Numbered from the stretch's first letter, positions 17,298-25,688 are shown. The stretch is DNA of 64,000 nt from Pseudomonas sp. FP2309 (GCF_030687575.1 NZ_CP117439.1:3587501-3651500), one strand, 5' to 3'. Program-made: numbers and translations. The notes: generated by a model not told the origin, from the letters alone.

Positions 17298-18205
17298 GTT
17301 GCCTCCTTCCTGATTGCATACATCGCCCGACCCGACAGCAAACACACAATGATGCCGACCGCCAGCATACTGGCCATGGAGAATTCAACTCTGGTGTCCA
17401 GGTATTGGAGTAACAGCACAAATACAGGCAGGGTCAGCAACACCAGGGACACATGGATAGGCGTCAAGTAGTAAATGGTTTTCTGAATCAGGTAGATCGG
17501 CAGCAAATGTCCGATGACCACCAATATCATCATCGGCAGAATCAACTCGCGGTCGAGCGAAAAACTCCCTACGCCAACAGGTATTGCGATAACGCAGACA
17601 CCGATCATCGCAACGCTCCTGACAGCCAGAATTTCGTAGACCGTCCACTGACGTGCGAACATTTCCTTGGAGAAAACCGTGTACATGACCGTACCCAACG
17701 CGCAAACCAAAACGCTGGCAATGCCCAGCAGCCGCTCCTCCACGGTGGTCGCAACGACGCCACTGTCGCCGGTAAAGGAATTGAACAACATGATGGCTAC
17801 CGACGTGAGCACCAGGCAGGACACCAGCGTATCGGCTAAAGCGACCTTGGCGCCGCGTTTACTCAGCAGCGAAATAACTAACGTAAGTGCGGGTCCGCAG
17901 GCGACCGAGGCGACGCCGACCACGGCAGGCTCTAAATAACGCAGGGCATAAAACAGCCCCCCCCAGTTGAGTAAAACCGCCACATTGACGATTAACACGA
18001 ATTTCCAACAGGACTTCAGCCTCGCCACCAGAGCGTGTGCATCGCGACACAGTGCATACACGATAAAGAACACCGCAGACGTTACAAAGCAGTAAAAAAC
18101 AACCAGTAAGGTATTGATCGACTGTGTGACGTAAGCAACGTACACATCGAAGGCTGCGCTGAGCAAGCAGAACACCAAGCCAATTATTACGCCTATTCTA
18201 AGCAT
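17294..18205 (-). CDS. EamA/DMT-family transporter, putative exporter
   Basis: 303 residues, almost all membrane: about ten TM helices in two repeats of five, the drug/metabolite transporter plan. The C-terminal EamA repeat includes the typical helix with S-L-V-L-L-T-L-P-V-F and L-L-Q-Y-L-D-T. Such proteins usually export amino acids or small metabolites. Its 3' end overlaps the ATP-grasp start by four bases and it begins 25 bases after the phosphoribosyltransferase stop. That tight context suggests it exports the operon's product and may give self-protection. Confidence 0.85.
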   Translation of the reverse strand: MLRIGVIIGLVFCLLSAAFDVYVAYVTQSINTLLVVFYCFVTSAVFFIVYALCRDAHALVARLKSCWKFVLIVNVAVLLNWGGLFYALRYLEPAVVGVASVACGPALTLVISLLSKRGAKVALADTLVSCLVLTSVAIMLFNSFTGDSGVVATTVEERLLGIASVLVCALGTVMYTVFSKEMFARQWTVYEILAVRSVAMIGVCVIAIPVGVGSFSLDRELILPMMILVVIGHLLPIYLIQKTIYYLTPIHVSLVLLTLPVFVLLLQYLDTRVEFSMASMLAVGIIVCLLSGRAMYAIRKEAT

Positions 18206-18230
18206 ACATACTCAACCGAAAATTATCACA

Positions 18231-18794
18231 CTACGAAATAACACTCACACCTTCTTCCCTAACCATTATCTTCATAAGTGTTTTTACTTCAACACCTGTG
18301 TGACTCTTAACGTTTTTAAATCCATTGCTCTCTACCTTCTCGACTGCACAAATAACATCCACCAACTCGCCGCCTGCGCCACTTACGGCTCTAGCCAGCG
18401 CAATAATCGTACCGCCAGTACTCAGTGTGTCATCAATAATAGTGACTCGATCTCCGACATCCACCCCATTAAGGTACACAACGCCATCAAAGTACTCAGA
18501 CTGTATATTGACTACCTGCTCATTAATATCACTCAGGCTATACGAATACCATCTAGCCATTGCCAGCGGGATACCTGTCAACAACGAGACTGTCGTAGCA
18601 AGCGCAGCGCCTTTGTCTTCTTCAGTGACTATTTTTGAAACACTCAAATCCATACACTTAATTATTTCATGCGCAACCTCCATTAGGACCTCCGGCCTTA
18701 ATGCTGGAATCTGATCAGTGAACTCGTTCACCGTAGTCCACGCCTTACCGGAATTTACAACCTTGGCATTTTTATAAATATCTTCGAGCAGCAT
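18231..18794 (-). CDS. Type I phosphoribosyltransferase (adenine-PRT-like)
   Basis: 187 residues from the ATG at 18794 (GAGGTGA five bases upstream); a GTG one codon earlier is possible. The 13-residue PRPP-binding signature is V-T-I-I-D-D-T-L-S-T-G-G-T (117-129), with the two acidic residues and the Ser-Thr-Gly-Gly loop. Upstream, V-T-E-E-D-K-G-A-A-L (56-65) is the pyrophosphate loop. General shape resembles adenine/xanthine PRTases. The enzyme would join a base to PRPP or run the reverse reaction. It overlaps the PLP-enzyme gene by 23 bases. A housekeeping salvage enzyme would not be expected inside an acquired biosynthetic operon, so a special base or a regulatory role is possible. Confidence 0.8.
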   Translation of the reverse strand: MLLEDIYKNAKVVNSGKAWTTVNEFTDQIPALRPEVLMEVAHEIIKCMDLSVSKIVTEEDKGAALATTVSLLTGIPLAMARWYSYSLSDINEQVVNIQSEYFDGVVYLNGVDVGDRVTIIDDTLSTGGTIIALARAVSGAGGELVDVICAVEKVESNGFKNVKSHTGVEVKTLMKIMVREEGVSVIS

Positions 18795-19743
18795 CACTCA
18801 CCTCACTGTATTCTGGATAAACACCATTCCAGCGACTCGCGTACTTCCATGAGCCATCAAAAAACAAAGTGACAATATTTTTTTTATTGACGTTTTTTAC
18901 AACCTCATCACAGGCCAACAGATTCGCTCCACAGGTCGGACCAATTGGAATTTTTTCTTCATCAATAAAGCGTTTCATTCGATCCCAAGCCTCAGCACCA
19001 TCAATCAGCCTCACTTCATCAACCAATTCAGCGCTCGTATTAGCCGACAACACGCCGGCACCTAGCCCCATCAAGTTATGAGGACGGTGCTCAAAAGCCA
19101 TGTGATTTCGCGCTGCAAACAATGGAGCAGAATTATTGACTTCAAGACCAACTGTTATAATCTCGCTGTAGGCGTGCTTCAGGACCTCAGCAATACCGGA
19201 AAAAGTCCCACCCGTACCTATCGAGCAGATGAAATAATCGGGCACTATATCAAGCATCTTCAAGCTTCTTATTATTTCCTCACCACAGGATGTCCAACCC
19301 TGCTTATTTAATAAGTTACTGGACTGATCCAGAAAATAATTTTCTTTATCTGCGCACTCTGCCACATAACGCTTAGCTGTTAGTACAGCGCCCGATAAAA
19401 AATCGTCTTTTGATGTCTCAACTATTTCAGCCCCATAAGAACGTATCTGTACCGTGCGCTCCTCAGTCATACCTTCCGGCATAAAAATTTTAACTTTATA
19501 GCCTTTCATTTTTCCGATCCAAGCAAGCGCCGCCCCACCATTCCCCGTAGAGCAATCTATCAACGTCATGCCAGGCCTAATAACACCTGCTTCTTCCAAC
19601 CGGTTAACAATATTCAGGTACGTCCTGTCTTTATGACTTCCTGTAGGGTTTAAAAATTCACATTTAGAGAAAACTCTATTCTCATTCACCGAGAGTGTTT
19701 TCAACTCCAAAAGTGGCGTACTGCCAATATCTGAAAGCTTCAC
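18772..19743 (-). CDS. CysK/threonine-synthase-like PLP-dependent enzyme
   Basis: 323 residues from the GTG at 19743, chosen because GGAGGA lies eight bases before it; an ATG at 19764 has no such site. Fold type II features are clear: G-S-T-P-L-L-E-L, the PLP-lysine motif N-P-T-G-S-H-K-D-R with Lys38, a substrate loop S-T-G-N-G-G (65-70) and the phosphate-binding G-T-G-G-T (176-180). Relative to CysK the lysine motif has His where Val/Phe is usual and the loop has GNGG in place of GNTG, so the substrate is probably not simple O-acetylserine plus sulfide. Such enzymes do beta-replacement or elimination and make non-protein amino acids in several antibiotic pathways. First gene of the operon. 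Confidence 0.85.
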   Translation of the reverse strand: MKLSDIGSTPLLELKTLSVNENRVFSKCEFLNPTGSHKDRTYLNIVNRLEEAGVIRPGMTLIDCSTGNGGAALAWIGKMKGYKVKIFMPEGMTEERTVQIRSYGAEIVETSKDDFLSGAVLTAKRYVAECADKENYFLDQSSNLLNKQGWTSCGEEIIRSLKMLDIVPDYFICSIGTGGTFSGIAEVLKHAYSEIITVGLEVNNSAPLFAARNHMAFEHRPHNLMGLGAGVLSANTSAELVDEVRLIDGAEAWDRMKRFIDEEKIPIGPTCGANLLACDEVVKNVNKKNIVTLFFDGSWKYASRWNGVYPEYSEVSDAARRYL

Positions 19744-20021
19744 TCTGAAGGTCCTCCGCCGCATGTACAATACCTTGACGCTAACACATCCCCCTTACAA
19801 AAAATAACTAACCGAACGGATAGGTAGTACCAAATCGCAATACGAATACTCGATTTTTCCGTAAGAAAAAACCCACAAAAATTAATCCACACAGAGAAAC
19901 ACAGTTGAGAACTTTCCTACGACACACACCCCTCATATTGTTTAAATCCCACCGTTCGTCTCTCGCAGCCGCTAATTATCAGCAATCGGATTTAAGCGCA
20001 GAGGTGGAGAGAACGAACTGC
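19744..20021. other. AT-rich leader of the acquired operon
   Basis: AT-rich non-coding DNA upstream of the PLP-enzyme gene. It contains the short inverted repeat TTTTTC...GAAAAA around 19855-19870 and probably the operon promoter, but I cannot assign -35/-10 boxes with confidence. The sequence becomes GC-rich again near 20060. Confidence 0.4.
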
Positions 20022-20195
20022 TTAAGGTTTCAGTGCATGAGCATGTTTATTACTAATTCCGACAGCCCTCCCCAGCGCAAGCAGAAACACACTTTTGCCC
20101 GAGCCGGATGACCCGGTGATGGACACATGATCGGCACGGGTTCCGATCAGGACCACGTCTGGCGTCAATGAATGACTCGGTTTTACGGCTTGCAA
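20022..20195 (-). pseudogene. P-loop NTPase fragment
   Basis: A 57-codon open frame (TTG start at 20195, stop TAA at 20022-20024) carries a good Walker A in its usual setting: D-H-V-S-I-T-G-S-S-G-S-G-K-S-V-F-L-L-A-L-G-R. The preceding part (L-T-P-D-V-V-L-I-G) also reads as protein. The match stops at about residue 46, after which the sequence becomes AT-rich and meaningless, and there is no Walker B or signature. It looks like the 5' end of an ABC or similar ATPase whose remainder is gone, next to the acquired operon. No intact neighbour carries the other part. Confidence 0.5.
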
Positions 20196-20340
20196 TCAAC
20201 TACCCCGCTGCTTATATTTCGTGCCTGGCGCCTTCTACGCCACCTTCCGCGGAAAGGGCTGCGCCCAGGACTTTTGACTGAACATCACATTTCTACGACT
20301 CCCAACCTGAAAGCGGAAAAGGTTTGTGCAAGGAGCTCGT

Positions 20341-21546
20341 ATGTCGCCACGCCCTTTATCCTCCACCACCGACGGCCGTCTCAACCTTGAGCAGCAGCGC
20401 AAGCGCGCCAAGGAACTGTTGCGGCGCCTCAAAGCCCAAGAACCCAATGCCACGCTGGCCCTGGCCCAGTGGCAGGTTGCCAGGCACTTGGGTTTCAGCA
20501 GTTGGCCCAAACTCAAGGCCCATGTCGACGCCCTCGACTTCGCGGCACGCCACCCCGATTTCGAGGCCTGCGACGAGGCGCGCACCACTCACTGGCGCTG
20601 CGGCAATGACATCGCCCATCGCCTGCAAGTGGCGGGGTTCAAGGGCCAGTTCCGCATGCTCAGCGACCCGCTGTGCATGGGCCCGGTGCGTGACCTGCCA
20701 GGCCAGGCCTTTCGCGCGATGCGCAGCGCGTTCATCAGCCAGACGTTCGGCCTGGACCCAAGCGATGCCGCGCGCCGCGTCGACGATGAATACAGCCACC
20801 TTGAGACCCTGGCCAACGCCGAACACAGCGTGTTGTGGTGCGAGGCCGACGCCTATGACCAACTGTTCCTGATCCGCGCCTTGGCCGGTCTTGAGCAGGC
20901 GCCGCCAAAGCTGGAATTGATCGAGGTGGACCGCATCCCCGGTGTCGAACGTTTTATCGGCATTGGCCAACTGGCGCCGGACGTATTGGCGTGGTTATGG
21001 CCGCAACGGCGCTTGATCAATGACGAGGCGGTGCACTTGGCCAAACAGGCCTGGGCGGCGTATTGCGACAGTACACCGGGCGCCTTGGCGCAACTGGCCC
21101 ACGCCCCGCACCCCGCCCTGCCCTTGCTGGCGCCGGCGCTGTTGCGACAGTTGCAGGAGTTGCCGGGCATTCACGATGGCCTGTCGCTCACCGAACGCCT
21201 GGCCCTGAGGTGCATTGCCGAAACCGGGCCCGTCGCCTTTGGCCAGGTCTTCGCCGAGTTGATGGCCAAGCACGACCCGCTGCCCTTTCTGGGGGACATG
21301 ATGTTTCATGCGCTGATGCGCCCGTTGATCGATGCACGACAGCCGTTGCTGCAGGAAACCCGGCAGGACCAGGACTGGCCTCGCCGCGAGTTGACGCTCA
21401 CGCCCTTGGGGCATCAGGTGCTGGACGCCAACGCTTATTGGCTGGACCACGCCGACCAGGTGCGATGGGTGGGCGGGGTCTGCCTGAACCCGCGCCAGCC
21501 CCACTGGGCGTTAAGCGACGACACCCAACCGGTGTGGCGCGGCTGA
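20341..21546 (+). CDS. DUF1835/DUF3658-like protein
   Basis: 401 residues from the ATG at 20341 with AAGGAG five bases upstream. An N-terminal helical part (1-60) includes L-E-Q-Q-R-K-R-A-K-E-L-L-R-R and W-Q-V-A-R-H-L-G-F-S-S-W. The central part matches DUF1835: H-W-R-C-G-N-D-I-A-H-R-L, then D-P-L-C-M-G-P-V, and later V-L-W-C-E-A-D-A-Y-D-Q-L. The C-terminal part resembles DUF3658, with repeated Leu-rich helices and a final winged-helix-like stretch. No enzymatic role is established for these families. No operon partner is apparent. Confidence 0.75.
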   Translation: MSPRPLSSTTDGRLNLEQQRKRAKELLRRLKAQEPNATLALAQWQVARHLGFSSWPKLKAHVDALDFAARHPDFEACDEARTTHWRCGNDIAHRLQVAGFKGQFRMLSDPLCMGPVRDLPGQAFRAMRSAFISQTFGLDPSDAARRVDDEYSHLETLANAEHSVLWCEADAYDQLFLIRALAGLEQAPPKLELIEVDRIPGVERFIGIGQLAPDVLAWLWPQRRLINDEAVHLAKQAWAAYCDSTPGALAQLAHAPHPALPLLAPALLRQLQELPGIHDGLSLTERLALRCIAETGPVAFGQVFAELMAKHDPLPFLGDMMFHALMRPLIDARQPLLQETRQDQDWPRRELTLTPLGHQVLDANAYWLDHADQVRWVGGVCLNPRQPHWALSDDTQPVWRG

Positions 21547-21932
21547 GCTTCAACGCTTGGACGACAGCGACACCGCGCATGTCAGCTACCGCCGCGCGCT
21601 CGACCAAGCAACGCACCAGCCTCGTTACCGCACCGGCTCATACGCCGGGCAGGTTCAAGAATTCACGCGTCGGCAACGAAGAGATCGTCAAACACGCGAA
21701 AAAAGGCGATGAACTGACGTTTTCCATAGCGGGGGCAGGTTATGAAAAACAGGACGAAAAGGCGGCAGGCTAACCTGTCGATATCGCTGGTAGCGGTAAA
21801 TATATCGCGCCACATACCCACGATTTGACAGCCCTGTGAACCTCGGTCGAGTGGCTCGTGCCGCTCGGCCAGGCTCACTCAAGCGAGCGCCCGTGTCCGT
21901 GAAGCAGCACGGTGTATACGCTCAAATGACAC
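21547..21932. other. Intergenic region, possible coding remnant
   Basis: 386 bases between the DUF1835-like gene and hcp. On the plus strand two stretches look protein-like in different frames: R-L-D-D-S-D-T-A-H-V-S-Y-R-R-A-L-D (near 21555-21610) and V-G-N-E-E-I-V-K-H-A-K-K-G-D-E-L (near 21670-21715), the latter ending in a stop at 21771-21773. They could be a frameshifted remnant, but I cannot name a family. The right third appears non-coding. Confidence 0.35.
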
Positions 21933-22421
21933 TCAGTTTTTGACGTTCTGCCGGATATTCCAGCCAAACTTCACCGCCCCACCGTCCTTGGCGCCGTCGG
22001 CCTTCTGCGGCTGATAACTGACGTCGACGCTGGCGAAGTTCAGGGCGATGCTGTCGTACAACAGGTCGTCGGCTGTTTCAGCGCGGGTGCTGTAGGACAC
22101 CACCATGACTTCCTTCAAGGTGATCACCAAATACTCCACCGTGCTGGCCCCGCCGGCCTTGCGCACCACCAGCTTGGCTTCGGGATAATGCTTGCCGGTG
22201 GCGCAGGCCATCATCAGGTTGGGGCTGGATTTATCCAGGGGTTTGGTCAGGTTCAGGTTGGCAAAGTCAGCCTTGCCCGAACCGCCACCTGTGCCGCCAT
22301 GCATCGAGCCCGTTTGCGACAATCCCCAGCCCCAGTTGCTGATGTCGATCTCGTCACGATGAGCCTGGTCCCGTGATTCACCCTTGATGTCACCCAGTTT
22401 CAAAAACATATCGACGGCCAT
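21933..22421 (-). CDS. hcp: Hcp-family type VI secretion tube protein
   Basis: 162 residues from the ATG at 22421. The sequence is typical of the Hcp family: M-A-V-D-M-F-L-K-L-G-D-I-K-G-E-S, then D-E-I-D-I-S-N-W-G-W-G-L-S-Q-T-G-S, then D-F-A-N-L-N-L-T-K and the C-terminal V-K-F-G-W-N. Hcp hexamers form the T6SS inner tube and also carry or stabilise effectors. No tss, clpV or vgrG genes are in the window, so this is an orphan copy. The divergent gene pair 22607-24066 looks like its effector and immunity, separated by 185 bases that probably hold both promoters. Confidence 0.93.
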   Translation of the reverse strand: MAVDMFLKLGDIKGESRDQAHRDEIDISNWGWGLSQTGSMHGGTGGGSGKADFANLNLTKPLDKSSPNLMMACATGKHYPEAKLVVRKAGGASTVEYLVITLKEVMVVSYSTRAETADDLLYDSIALNFASVDVSYQPQKADGAKDGGAVKFGWNIRQNVKN

Positions 22422-22606
22422 GTTGAGTCCTTGTCCTGTTGTACGTCGGGATTGACGTGGGCGCACTGTTGCGGAGCCCGGCGTGTGCTCACAAGACGCT
22501 AATGCGAGATCGGGAAGCGTCCGTATTGATAAGACGAAACGTCCTACATTAATTTGCATCACGACGTCGATACCTTCTCGACTCCCACCGACCCAGGAGT
22601 TAAGGA

Positions 22607-23521
22607 ATGAAAGTCGCCCTGTTCAAGGATGGATTCCCCTCAGCCCATCGCACCACACGCCAACGCATCGAAAGCAGCATCGACCTGCAGCGGTTGTTCT
22701 TGGCCATAGACGCCGACCCGGCGTTGATCGGCGCGGGGGTGGTGTATATCGACGGGGATTTCAACGTGGTGGTACTGCGTGAGTTTCAGGCGATATGCAG
22801 TGTGCGACCGATCAAGGTCGTACTGCGCGAGGCACCCAGGTACGTGGGGCCCGTCGAGTTCAAGCGGATGCTGGAGCATGAACCTAGGGAGTCGAGGTTG
22901 ATGGGGGAGGCGTTGAATACGGCCGTGACGTGCGCGGGAGCGACACTGAGTTGGCTGGCAATTGGCAGTGGGGTCGCGCTGATGCCTGTTTCCGCAGGAG
23001 CCAGTGCCGTGATTACGTTCATCGGCAAAGCGGCGCTATTGGCAAGCGCTTCGCAATGCTTTATCGGATTGGGTCGCACAGGCGCTGAAGCATTCGCGCC
23101 TCAGACTCTTGACCGCTTGGATAATGACGTCTGGTACCACGCCGTGACCGTAGCGCTGGATGCGGTTGCTTTGCTCGGTGTCGGCACTTCCGCCATGACC
23201 ACAATAAAAGCCATTAACACCACAACCAAAGTCACCGGAAAATCACTTAGTCAAGTATTAAAAGGCCTTTCTCGGCAAGAGCGGGTACAGCTAAATAAAG
23301 AATTGCTCACCCTCCAAAACCCTCACTTAACGCCGAAACTTCTAAAGCTTAAACAAGCATCAGGAGAGTTTCCGAAGAGGATTAGCAGCACAACAATGCG
23401 ACATGCCACCACTTACCATATTAGAGAGGTATGGGCTGCCACAACCGGCTTCACGAGTAGTGCTATGAGTGGAAACATCAACAGCCTGGCTATCGGCATT
23501 TATGAGGAATTGAAAGGATGA
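22607..23521 (+). CDS. Putative T6SS membrane-active effector
   Basis: 304 residues with an ATG after AGGAGTTAAGGA. I do not recognise a named family. The N-terminal 100 residues look soluble (V-A-L-F-K-D-G-F-P-S, then V-V-Y-I-D-G-D-F-N-V-V). Residues 103-156 and 177-200 are strongly hydrophobic, Gly/Ala/Ser-rich helices, as in pore-forming or membrane-inserting toxins. The C-terminal 100 residues are Lys/Thr-rich. No signal peptide is seen. The gene is divergent from hcp, overlaps a four-TM protein by four bases, and is isolated from housekeeping genes. Context, not homology, suggests a T6SS effector whose partner is an inner-membrane immunity protein. Confidence 0.6.
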   Translation: MKVALFKDGFPSAHRTTRQRIESSIDLQRLFLAIDADPALIGAGVVYIDGDFNVVVLREFQAICSVRPIKVVLREAPRYVGPVEFKRMLEHEPRESRLMGEALNTAVTCAGATLSWLAIGSGVALMPVSAGASAVITFIGKAALLASASQCFIGLGRTGAEAFAPQTLDRLDNDVWYHAVTVALDAVALLGVGTSAMTTIKAINTTTKVTGKSLSQVLKGLSRQERVQLNKELLTLQNPHLTPKLLKLKQASGEFPKRISSTTMRHATTYHIREVWAATTGFTSSAMSGNINSLAIGIYEELKG

Positions 23522-24066
23522 ATGGGCGAACAAAATTACATCGTGTCGAAAAACTCAAAACACATGGTCCATGCAGCGACTTTGAGACAAGAGGCGCCGA
23601 TTCCCGTTTCTCCCACTATTTTTACCTTGAAGATCCAAGAACGTTCAGGAGACGCTACGGACTGGTGATCGGGGCCGAACTGGTTACCGGTTGCCTCACT
23701 ATTGCGATGACCTCCGTCTTGCTGTTGACGACTTACTTCTCCAATCTCGCAGAACACCAGGCTGCAAAAATGTTCTTCTTTGGCTGTCTCGTCATAGGAC
23801 TGGTGTTTTTCTTTGCAAAGATCGAGGTCATTTGCGGGCGAGTAAAGCTTGTTTGGATAAATGCTGGAATTTATTTGATTTGCTTGCTGATATCTCTAAC
23901 CACGATTGCTTACCGTCCACCGACTACGCTGTATTTCATAGCCCTCCTCAGCCCCCTTGTCGGTCTGCTGATCCTCAACAGCCACCGCTGCCGCGAATTG
24001 CGACAAAAATCCCACGAGCTGCGGCTTAAACGTCAAGCCATCACCGCGATGCTGAAACGACGTTGA
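23518..24066 (+). CDS. Four-TM membrane protein, putative immunity partner
   Basis: 182 residues; ATG overlaps the stop of the effector-like gene (ATGA). Hydropathy by eye gives four TM helices, about 47-72, 84-104, 113-131 and 138-154, between a 45-residue cytoplasmic N-terminus and a basic C-terminal tail (R-Q-K-S-H-E-L-R-L-K). No known domain. Small polytopic proteins directly following hydrophobic toxins are common immunity proteins. The downstream codon use is visibly less GC-rich than flanking genes, as expected for a mobile effector module. Confidence 0.6.
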   Translation: MNGRTKLHRVEKLKTHGPCSDFETRGADSRFSHYFYLEDPRTFRRRYGLVIGAELVTGCLTIAMTSVLLLTTYFSNLAEHQAAKMFFFGCLVIGLVFFFAKIEVICGRVKLVWINAGIYLICLLISLTTIAYRPPTTLYFIALLSPLVGLLILNSHRCRELRQKSHELRLKRQAITAMLKRR

Positions 24067-24085
24067 AACCGGCGGGGTGAGTCGG

Positions 24086-24124
24086 GCATCAAGGTCGCGC
24101 GCCTATGGAGCACAACCTTGATGC
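24086..24124. terminator. Possible stem-loop between convergent genes
   Basis: GCATCAAGGT (24086-24095) pairs with ACCTTGATGC (24115-24124) across a 19-base loop. There is no T-run on either side, so a terminator role is only possible. Confidence 0.35.
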
Positions 24125-24224
24125 GCACGCGGCGTGTGAAAGGCGTTACAGAGCCCTGTCAATCATCAGACGCAATGACCATCACTGATCACAGATCATT
24201 GCCAACCACGCTGACGCCGGTCGC

Positions 24225-24998
24225 TTAACGACGCGCGCTGACCGCCGAACTGTCGTTGGACACGATCACTTCCACACGGCGATTCAACTGCCGCGAGTGC
24301 GAACTGCGGTTGTCGGCTACCGGGAATTGTTTGCCGTAGCCGCGCACGGTGACACGCTCAGCCCCCACGCCGAAACGCTCCAGTCCTCGTGCCACCGCGT
24401 AGGCACGGCGCTCCGACAGGCTCTGATTGAAGGCATCACTGCCGGTGCTGTCGGTGAACCCTTCCACGCGAACCTGACGCTCGGGGTTTTTCAACAGAAA
24501 TTGCGCCAGTTCCTGAAAGTCGCGCTGACTGCCCGGCTTCAAATCAGCTTTGCCGGTATCGAACAGCACGTCACCAAAGGTGATGACCTGGCCGCGCTCG
24601 GACGGTTTGGCCTTCATCGCCTGCAACGCTTTGAGCTGCGCGGTGCGCACGTCAAGCTGCACCTGGGTGCGGTCGACTGCGACGTTATCGAGCTGGGCAT
24701 CGGTTTGCCGACCGATGATGATCTGCTCGGCCAGCGCGATTTTCTGCGATGCCAGGTAGGCCAACTGGTTGACCTGCGGATCGGTGCGGCTGTTCAGCGA
24801 CAGTTGGTTGGCACGGTCCAGAGCGTTGGAGGCCATGCGGGTTTCAACCGCCGCCAGGGTGTTGGACTCAGGCTTTTGTTGCAGCTCGGAGAACTGGCTG
24901 CGCGCTTGCAGCAGTTGCGCGTTTTCCGGCGGGGTGGCACAGCCGGCCAGCGCCAGGCCCAGGGCCGACAGAGCGGGAATGAAAAAAATGGCACGCAT
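24225..24998 (-). CDS. OmpA-family lipoprotein with DUF4398 domain
   Basis: 257 residues. The signal ends in a lipobox (L-A-L-A-G-C, Cys at about 19). Residues 25-130 form a helical DUF4398-like domain (A-L-D-R-A-N-Q-L-S, A-Y-L-A-S-Q-K-I-A-L-A-E). The C-terminal OmpA domain (about 140-245) contains F-D-T-G-K-A-D-L-K-P-G and the peptidoglycan-contacting region G-F-T-D-S-T-G-S, N-Q-S-L-S-E-R-R-A-Y-A-V. It should anchor in a membrane and bind peptidoglycan. It lies 10 bases after another DUF4398 lipoprotein gene, with which it forms an operon. Confidence 0.92.
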   Translation of the reverse strand: MRAIFFIPALSALGLALAGCATPPENAQLLQARSQFSELQQKPESNTLAAVETRMASNALDRANQLSLNSRTDPQVNQLAYLASQKIALAEQIIIGRQTDAQLDNVAVDRTQVQLDVRTAQLKALQAMKAKPSERGQVITFGDVLFDTGKADLKPGSQRDFQELAQFLLKNPERQVRVEGFTDSTGSDAFNQSLSERRAYAVARGLERFGVGAERVTVRGYGKQFPVADNRSSHSRQLNRRVEVIVSNDSSAVSARR

Positions 24999-25008
24999 GG
25001 CAAGGTCC

Positions 25009-25398
25009 TTAGTGGGTGGTCGCGGGGGCGTTGAGCATTTCTTGCTTGAGCACCTGGATGCCCTCGCGCGCCTGCTTCAAGACCTGTTGCTTACGCGCCG
25101 CCTTGGCCTTGACTTCGGCCAGGTTGGCGTCGACTTCGATCTGCTCGGCCAAGGCATTGACCTGGACGTAGTTCTTCTCGCCGATGGCTTGCTCCATGCG
25201 CGCCAATTTGTCCTGAGCCGTTTTCATTTCCAGCGGTGCGAATTGCGTGGCTTGTGCCGACAGCGCACGGTCCACCGAATCACGGGCCAGGGAGATTTTT
25301 TCCGCAGGCGGCATTGCGGCGCAGCCTGCCAATGCGCCGGCGACAAGCACGGCAAAAGCCGAGCGGCGCAGGTGTTTACTCACACTGGTCATCTTCAT
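25009..25398 (-). CDS. DUF4398 lipoprotein
   Basis: 129 residues. A signal peptide with lipobox (G-A-L-A-G-C-A) is followed by a helical DUF4398 domain (A-R-D-S-V-D-R-A-L, A-L-A-E-Q-I-E-V-D-A-N-L-A-E) and a Lys/Gln-rich tail predicted to be coiled-coil. It is the first gene of a two-gene operon with the OmpA-domain lipoprotein, and both share the same helical domain, so they probably work together at the outer membrane or cell wall. Function unknown. Confidence 0.85.
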   Translation of the reverse strand: MKMTSVSKHLRRSAFAVLVAGALAGCAAMPPAEKISLARDSVDRALSAQATQFAPLEMKTAQDKLARMEQAIGEKNYVQVNALAEQIEVDANLAEVKAKAARKQQVLKQAREGIQVLKQEMLNAPATTH

Positions 25399-25688
25399 GT
25401 TTTGACTCCTAAGCAGGGGGTTGGAGTGGCCCTTGAGGTCTCGCCTGGGTTAAAGCGACGCCGCCATCCTAGGAGGAAAAACACGAATTAGAACGATGAA
25501 AAATCCTCTGTAAATGTAGGATTTTTCTCAGAAAAATACCCCGCCGTGCCGTCTCAAACTTTCATGCAGCCAGCTAGGTTTTATCCAGTGCGTTGTCTGC
25601 CAACAATCGCCCACCTGCGATGCAACCCACTCGCGCCATCGGGCATCTCAATTGAAGTGATCGCGGCGATGCTGCCGTGGCCTCAACC

